10,581 nucleotides of DNA from Clostridia bacterium (lineage in GTDB: Bacteria > Bacillota > Clostridia > Christensenellales > UBA1242), in assembly GCA_017553065.1 (NCBI GenBank), contig JAFZND010000053.1, forward strand, positions 1-10,581, in the 5' to 3' direction. How positions within the stretch are numbered: the stretch's first letter is position 1; the number at the start of each line of letters is the position of its first letter. The translations under genes were made by a program, and so were the position numbers. Below the pieces are notes generated by a model, which worked only from the letters and a program-made list of their open reading frames with translations, did not search any database and had not been told where the DNA came from. Positions 5,754 through 10,581 of this stretch are shown piece by piece.

Positions 5754-7901
5754 ATGAAATTAGTTATCATTGAGGGTGTTGGTAAACAAGACACCATAAA
5801 AAAATATTTGGGCAGTGACTATGAAGTATTTGCAACTAAGGGTCATGTACGTGATTTGCCAGAAAAAGAACTTGGTGTAAATGTAATTGACAACTTTAAA
5901 CCTAAATACGATATTATGCCAGATAAAAAAGATGTCGTTCGTAGATTGAAAGAAAAGAGTGCTCGTGCACAAAATATTTATCTTGCAACCGACCCAGATA
6001 GAGAAGGTGAAGCAATAAGTTGGCATTTAAGCAAAATTCTTGATATGGATGCAGATGCGCCAGTGAGAATAACTTTTAACGAAATTACAAAGCACGCAGT
6101 GAACGAAGCTATTGCAAATCCAAGAGCAATAGATCAAAAACTTGTAGACGCTCAACAAGCACGAAGAGTGTTGGATAGATTGGTAGGTTACAAGATTTCT
6201 CCAATTATTTGTAGGAAGATTCAACCAAATTTGTCAGCTGGTCGTGTTCAATCTGTGGCATTAAAATTAGTTGTAGATAGAGAAAATGAAATTGTAAACT
6301 TCAAACCAGAAGAATATTACAATATTTTTGCTAATCTTTACACAGATTCAAAGGATAACTTATTTAAAGCAAAATTAAGCAAAATCAAAGGCAAAGATGC
6401 TGGAAAGTTGTTTGGTGATGCACGCATTAAAGATGGCGTAGTAGAATATTTAAAGAAAAATGATTTTGTAGTAAAAGATATTACTAAAAAATTAGCAAAA
6501 TCTCATCCAAGCGCACCATATACCACAAGTTCTATGCAACAAGATGGTATTAAAAATGGCATGACAAGTAAAGAAGTGTCTAGTCTTGCGCAACAATTAT
6601 ATGAAGGTGTTGAGTTAAAGGGTGAGGGTAAAACTGCTCTTGTAACATACATTCGTACAGATAGTGTGCGTATTGCTCCAGAAGCAATTGCGATGGCAAG
6701 AAATTACATTGGAAAAACATATGGTGAAAAATATTTACCAAGTAAACCAAATTACTATAAAACTAAAGACAGCGCACAAGATGCCCATGAAGCAATTAGG
6801 CCAATCAATCTTGATATGACACCTGCAAAGTTTAAAGAATTATTAGGTGAGAATGGCTCTAAGAGTAAACTTGCAAGATTGTATGAGCTTATTTACAATA
6901 AGTTCTTGGCATGTCAAATGGCTGATGCAGAATATGATTCTGTGAATGTAACTATTGAAAATGGTAAATGTGAATTAAAAGCAAGTGGCAGAACAGAAGT
7001 ATTTGATGGATTCACAAAACTTTATCATGATGCAGTAAAATCCAAAAAGAAAAAGGCTACCGAAGAAGATGAAGACGAGACAGATTTAAATGCAAAATTA
7101 CCAAAACTAGAAAAAGGTCAACAATTAAATCTGGAAGATATTGATGCTAAACAAAAATTTACAAAGCCTGCAAGTAGATATACTGAAGGCACGCTTATTA
7201 AAGAAATGGAAGATAAGGGAATTGGTAGGCCTGCAACATATGCACCAACAATTCAAACATTGCTTAGCAGAAAATATATTGAGCCAAAAGAAAAAGCACT
7301 TGTTCCTACTGAATTGGGTTACAAAGTGTGTGAATTTATGGAAAGATACTTTACAAGTATTATGAACGTGAAATTCACAGCAGATATGGAAACTAAGCTC
7401 GATGATATTGCAAATAAGGGTACATCTTGGCAAAATACAATAGCGTCATTCTATAAAGATTTTGAATCGCAATTAAAAGTTGCAGATAGAGATAATGCTA
7501 GTTTTAAAGCCCCAGCAAAAGAAACAGATATTGTTTGCTCTAAGTGTGGACACAAAATGGTGATACGTACAGGTAAATTTGGAGAATTTTTAGCATGTAG
7601 TAATTATCCAAAATGTAAAAATATTGAGCAGTTGGAAGTTGATGGTGGTATTTGTCCAAAATGTGGTAAAAAAATTATACAAAAACACAGCAAAAAAGGT
7701 TCAGTATTTTATGGATGTACAGGATATCCTGAATGTGATTTTGTAAGCTGGGACCCAATTTGTGCAGAACATTGTCCAGATTGTGGTAGTTATATGACAA
7801 TGAAAGAAACTGACGAAAAAATAATCAAAAAGTGCAGTAATTCTAAGTGTAAATACAGACAATCAATAAGTAAGGAAATTAAAGAAGAAGATGAAGGTTA
7901 G
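5754..7901 (+). CDS. topA: DNA topoisomerase I (type IA)
   Basis: TopA relaxes negative supercoils by single-strand passage through a 5'-phosphotyrosine link. The 715-residue product has an N-terminal TOPRIM domain with E7, K11 and the D80-P-D-R-E-G-E86 metal motif. The catalytic tyrosine is Y299 in TYIRTDSVR, and the GIGRPATYAPTI block comes later. An acidic/lysine-rich linker spans about residues 425-450. Three C-terminal four-cysteine zinc-ribbon segments start near C595, C634 and C674. Length is usual for Bacillota (about 690-720). The start is fixed by AAGGGGGG (5741-5748), which overlaps the stop of the fusion gene. The N-terminal motif reads IIEGVGKQDTI where the family has VESPAKAKTI. 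The last 11 bases overlap trmFO. Confidence 0.97.
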   Translation: MKLVIIEGVGKQDTIKKYLGSDYEVFATKGHVRDLPEKELGVNVIDNFKPKYDIMPDKKDVVRRLKEKSARAQNIYLATDPDREGEAISWHLSKILDMDADAPVRITFNEITKHAVNEAIANPRAIDQKLVDAQQARRVLDRLVGYKISPIICRKIQPNLSAGRVQSVALKLVVDRENEIVNFKPEEYYNIFANLYTDSKDNLFKAKLSKIKGKDAGKLFGDARIKDGVVEYLKKNDFVVKDITKKLAKSHPSAPYTTSSMQQDGIKNGMTSKEVSSLAQQLYEGVELKGEGKTALVTYIRTDSVRIAPEAIAMARNYIGKTYGEKYLPSKPNYYKTKDSAQDAHEAIRPINLDMTPAKFKELLGENGSKSKLARLYELIYNKFLACQMADAEYDSVNVTIENGKCELKASGRTEVFDGFTKLYHDAVKSKKKKATEEDEDETDLNAKLPKLEKGQQLNLEDIDAKQKFTKPASRYTEGTLIKEMEDKGIGRPATYAPTIQTLLSRKYIEPKEKALVPTELGYKVCEFMERYFTSIMNVKFTADMETKLDDIANKGTSWQNTIASFYKDFESQLKVADRDNASFKAPAKETDIVCSKCGHKMVIRTGKFGEFLACSNYPKCKNIEQLEVDGGICPKCGKKIIQKHSKKGSVFYGCTGYPECDFVSWDPICAEHCPDCGSYMTMKETDEKIIKKCSNSKCKYRQSISKEIKEEDEG

Positions 7902-9186
7902 TATTATTGGAGCAGGACTTGCAGGGAGTGAGTGTGCTTATCAATTGTTAAAACAAGGCATAGAAGTTGATTTGTATGAAATGAAACCAACAAAATTTAG
8001 CCCTGCACACAAAGATAAAAACTTTGCTGAGCTTGTTTGCTCCAATTCACTAAAAAGCAATTTAATATCCACTGCTGGTGGTATGCTAAAGCAAGAATTA
8101 CGTATTCTTGATAGTTTGCTTATTAAATGCGCAGATGAGTGTGCCGTGCCAGCAGGCAGTGCACTTGCTGTAGATAGACACAAGTTTAGTGAACTTGTAA
8201 CTACTAAATTAAAAAGTTACAAAAATTTGCACATAATTGAAGGGGAAATAACTAGTTTGCCTGAAGGTTATGTTGTAATTGCCACAGGGCCACTTACATC
8301 TGATAATCTATCAAAATCACTAGCAAAATTATTTGGCGATAATTATTTGTATTTCTTTGATGCAATTGCTCCAATTGTAAGCAGAGAAAGTATTGATTTT
8401 AATGTTGCTTTTGAAGGCGATAGATATGGCAAGGGTAACAATGACTACATTAATTGTCCATTTACAAAAGAAGATTATTTAAATTTTTATCAACAACTAA
8501 TTAATGGTGAAATTGTTCAATTACATGATTTTGAAAATTCTAAAGTGTTTGAAGGGTGCATGCCAATTGAAGTACTTGCTAAGCGCGGAGTAGATGCAAT
8601 GCGTTATGGTCCATTAAAACCGGTTGGAATAAAAAATCCTGCAACAGATAAGGGAGCATATGCTGTTGTTCAATTACGCAAAGAAAATGTTATGGGTGAT
8701 TATTATAACATAGTTGGATTCCAAACAAATCTTACATATGGCGAGCAATCACGGATCTTTAAATTAATTCCTGGCTTGCAAAACGCAGAATTTGTGCGAT
8801 TTGGCTCTTGCCACAAAAATACATATATCAACGCACCAAAATTACTAAATAGATTTTATCAATTAAAATCTAATCCAAATATATTTGTTGCTGGTCAACT
8901 TAGTGGTGTGGAAGGATATATCGAAAGTATTTCTAGTGGGCTTGCTGTTGGATTAAATTTATGTAATTTAATATCAAATAAACCACTTTATGATTTCCCC
9001 AATACTACAATGATAGGTGCATTATCTAACTATTTGGAAAATGCAAGCAGTGAGAATTTTCAACCAATGAGTAGCAATATGGGAATAGTTGCACATAATT
9101 TAAAAGATAAAGATAAACAAGTAAAAAATACTAAAATTGCAAATAAATCATTTGAAATTTTAAATAATATGGTCAATTTACACTAG
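7891..9186 (+). CDS. trmFO: Folate/FAD-dependent tRNA (uracil-54-C5)-methyltransferase TrmFO
   Basis: TrmFO uses methylenetetrahydrofolate and FADH2 to make ribothymidine at U54 of the tRNA T-loop. The 431-residue product starts with the FAD-binding GAGLAGSECA motif (residues 7-16) and YEMKP. C50 in LVCSNSLKSN and C223 in EGCMPIE correspond to the two functional cysteines of the Bacillus enzyme (C53 and C226). The late block AGQLSGVEGYIESISSGLAVG is the second FAD-binding motif. Length matches the family (about 435). The ATG lies inside topA (11-base overlap), with a GAAGAAG purine run just before it, so translation is probably coupled. In many Bacillota xerC/codV follows; here hslV follows directly. 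Confidence 0.96.
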   Translation: MKVSIIGAGLAGSECAYQLLKQGIEVDLYEMKPTKFSPAHKDKNFAELVCSNSLKSNLISTAGGMLKQELRILDSLLIKCADECAVPAGSALAVDRHKFSELVTTKLKSYKNLHIIEGEITSLPEGYVVIATGPLTSDNLSKSLAKLFGDNYLYFFDAIAPIVSRESIDFNVAFEGDRYGKGNNDYINCPFTKEDYLNFYQQLINGEIVQLHDFENSKVFEGCMPIEVLAKRGVDAMRYGPLKPVGIKNPATDKGAYAVVQLRKENVMGDYYNIVGFQTNLTYGEQSRIFKLIPGLQNAEFVRFGSCHKNTYINAPKLLNRFYQLKSNPNIFVAGQLSGVEGYIESISSGLAVGLNLCNLISNKPLYDFPNTTMIGALSNYLENASSENFQPMSSNMGIVAHNLKDKDKQVKNTKIANKSFEILNNMVNLH

Positions 9187-9202
9187 TAAATTGCAATAAT
9201 GG

Positions 9203-9211
9203 TGTTATAAT
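9203..9211 (+). promoter_or_regulatory. Putative extended -10 promoter for hslVU
   Basis: TGTTATAAT at 9203-9211 is a perfect TATAAT with the extended TGn. No good -35 lies at the right distance (TTTACA at 9177-9182 is 23 bases away). It sits in the 49-base gap after trmFO and would start transcription near 9218, a few bases before AGGAG (9225-9229). Confidence 0.45.
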
Positions 9212-9235
9212 AAAAATGAATTATAGGAGAAAACA

Positions 9236-9763
9236 ATGGATATAAAAGGAACAACAATACTAGGCATAAAGCGTAATGGAGTAACCATTATTGCAGCAGA
9301 CGGACAAGCAACGCTTGGCGATATTTGCCTAAAAGGAAATGTTAAAAAAGTTCGTAGATTATATAACGACAAAGTTATTTTGGGCTTTGCCGGTTCTGTT
9401 GCAGATGGTTTTACATTGTATAACAAATTTGAAGAATTACTTCAAAAGTATAGCGGAAATCTTATGCGTAGTGCAGTGGAACTAGGAATTAGTTTTAGAG
9501 AAGAAAAAGTAAAACTAGAAGCAAATCTAATTGTTGCTGACAAAGAAAAAATGTATTTTATTGTTGGCAATGGTGATGTTGTTGAACCAGCAGGTGATGT
9601 AATTGCTACTGGTTCTGGTGGAAACTATGCATATGCTGCAGCGCGTGCTTTATTGCAAAACACAGAACTTTCTGCACATGAAATTGCTGAAAAATCAATG
9701 CAAATTGCAGCAGATTTATGTATTTACACAAATCACAATTTTGTGTTTGAGGAGGTTAAATAA
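9236..9763 (+). CDS. hslV: HslV (ClpQ) N-terminal-threonine protease subunit
   Basis: HslV is the proteasome-like peptidase of the cytoplasmic HslUV (ClpYQ) protease. The 175-residue product starts MDIKGTTI. By alignment with E. coli HslV, Thr6 is the catalytic Thr1, preceded by a five-residue propeptide. D22 in ADGQATLG corresponds to D17 and K38 in NVKKVRRL to K33. [21 protein letters not shown] and IYTNHN are family signatures. The [16 protein letters not shown] region is about two residues shorter than the common DWRTDxxLRxLEA form. AGGAG at 9225-9229 sets the start. The stop is followed two bases later by the hslU ATG, the normal pairing. Confidence 0.96.
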   Translation: MDIKGTTILGIKRNGVTIIAADGQATLGDICLKGNVKKVRRLYNDKVILGFAGSVADGFTLYNKFEELLQKYSGNLMRSAVELGISFREEKVKLEANLIVADKEKMYFIVGNGDVVEPAGDVIATGSGGNYAYAAARALLQNTELSAHEIAEKSMQIAADLCIYTNHNFVFEEVK

Positions 9764-9765
9764 TT

Positions 9766-10581
9766 ATGAATTTATCTCCAAGAGAAATTGTTAATGAACT
9801 CGATAAATATATTATTGGTCAGGCTGACGCAAAGCGTGCAGTAGCTGTTGCACTTCGCAATAGATATAGACGTAGTCAGTTGCCAAAAGAAATTCGTGAT
9901 GAAATAACACCAAAAAATATTATTATGCAAGGTCCAACAGGTGTTGGTAAAACAGAAATTGCAAGGCGTCTTGCAAAACTTGTGAAAGCACCTTTTATCA
10001 AAGTTGAAGCAACTAAATACACAGAAGTAGGATATGTTGGTAGAGATTGTGAAAGCATGATAAGAGACTTGGTTGATGTTTCTGTTCGTCTTGTAAAAGA
10101 AGAAAAAGTGCGAGAAGTACAAGAAAAAGCAAGAGAACAAGTTGCAAATAAACTTGCTGATATCCTTGCAAATGAATTGCGCTTGGAAAGTCCAGATAAG
10201 GATATTAATAGAGATGAATTAGTTCAAGATATCAAAGCTGGCAAATATAATGATCGCCAAGTAGAAATTGCTGTAGCAGAACAAGCAAAAGCAATTGGTG
10301 TAATGCCTGGTATGGGCGCTGGTGACTTAGATATTTCAGGAATGCTTGGTAGTATATTCCCACCACAACGCAAGAGAAAGAAAATGACTGTGGAGAATGC
10401 ATTTGAATTATTGTTGCAAGAAGAAAGTGATAAACTTATTGATAATGATTCAGTAAATTCTGAAGCAATACGTCGTGCTGAACAAGAAGGTATTGTGTTT
10501 ATTGATGAAATTGATAAGATTGCATCAAAAGGTTCTACTCAGAAAGGACCAGATGTAAGCAGAGAAGGCGTTCAGCGTGAT
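9766..10581 (+). CDS. hslU: HslU (ClpY) AAA+ unfoldase, N-terminal 272 residues (3' end cut by window)
   Basis: HslU is the AAA+ ATPase that unfolds substrates and feeds them to HslV. The reading frame runs from the ATG at 9766 to the last base with no stop. Seen: the N-terminal SPREIVNELDKYIIGQ block, Walker A GPTGVGKT (residues 56-63) and the pore motif GYVGRD (89-94). The intermediate (I) domain spans roughly residues 110-220, and Walker B is VFIDEIDK (from about 244). The sequence ends in the conserved SREGVQRD. The start is fixed by GAGGAGGT (9749-9756), which lies inside the end of hslV ten bases upstream. Sensor 2 and the C-terminal tail that docks into HslV lie beyond the window. Confidence 0.97.
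   Translation, partial: MNLSPREIVNELDKYIIGQADAKRAVAVALRNRYRRSQLPKEIRDEITPKNIIMQGPTGVGKTEIARRLAKLVKAPFIKVEATKYTEVGYVGRDCESMIRDLVDVSVRLVKEEKVREVQEKAREQVANKLADILANELRLESPDKDINRDELVQDIKAGKYNDRQVEIAVAEQAKAIGVMPGMGAGDLDISGMLGSIFPPQRKRKKMTVENAFELLLQEESDKLIDNDSVNSEAIRRAEQEGIVFIDEIDKIASKGSTQKGPDVSREGVQRD

Noticed and set aside
7141..7365. Open frame of 74 codons in another + strand frame inside topA
   Set aside because: It overlaps a conserved part of topA, has no family resemblance and no separate ribosome binding site.
9772..10140. Long open frames on the minus strand, such as this one opposite hslU and others opposite topA and rbgA
   Set aside because: They lie entirely opposite well-identified genes, have no recognisable domain, and their composition reflects the codon bias of the sense gene.
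1..10581. CRISPR arrays, tRNA or rRNA genes, toxin-antitoxin pairs, phage or defence genes
   Set aside because: No regularly spaced repeats, cloverleaf-like segments or recognisable proteins of these types were seen on either strand.

Overview
The window is a compact, low-GC (about one third G+C by eye) bacterial housekeeping block. All genes lie on the + strand. The gene content and order (ffh, rpsP, khpA, rimM, trmD, rbgA, rnhB, yraN, rplS, ..., topA, trmFO, hslV, hslU) match the conserved ffh-to-codY neighbourhood of Bacillota. The A/T-rich codon use, strong AGGAG ribosome binding sites and the mix of gains and losses relative to Bacillus suggest an uncultured, Clostridia-like Bacillota member. 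The species cannot be named from the sequence alone.

Layout: (1) 1-1420 holds the 3' part of ffh (SRP GTPase), rpsP (ribosomal protein bS16) and khpA (KH-domain RNA-binding protein), closed by a strong terminator that overlaps the khpA stop codon. (2) 1456-4512 is a promoter followed by a tight, partly overlapping operon: rimM, trmD, rbgA, rnhB, yraN. It combines 30S and 50S maturation, tRNA m1G37 methylation, RNase HII and a nuclease-fold protein. (3) 4558-5051 is rplS (bL19) as its own transcription unit, with a good promoter, a structured leader of about 70 nt and a terminator. In Bacillus rplS sits directly after trmD, so it has been displaced here. (4) 5162-9186 is a promoter, then an unusual 172-codon gene, topA and trmFO. 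(5) 9203-10581 is a putative promoter followed by hslV and the first 272 codons of hslU, cut by the window end.

The most notable item is the gene at 5224-5742. It occupies the place where related bacteria carry yifB (comM-like) followed by dprA. Its first ~36 residues read as the extreme N-terminus of YifB. The remainder reads as the C-terminal half of the DprA Rossmann domain plus the DprA winged helix. The two halves meet at an I-[V/A]-G-L motif that both parents share. The simplest reading is an in-frame deletion of roughly 2 kb (an inferred size) that fused the start of yifB to the end of dprA, left one intact frame, and kept the original promoter and ribosome binding site in front of topA-trmFO. 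xerC/codV, often found between trmFO and hslV, is also absent. Together these point to a locus that has lost its competence and recombination genes while keeping core translation, topology and proteolysis genes.

No tRNA, rRNA, CRISPR array, insertion sequence or phage gene was seen. No gene-free stretch exceeds about 220 bases.
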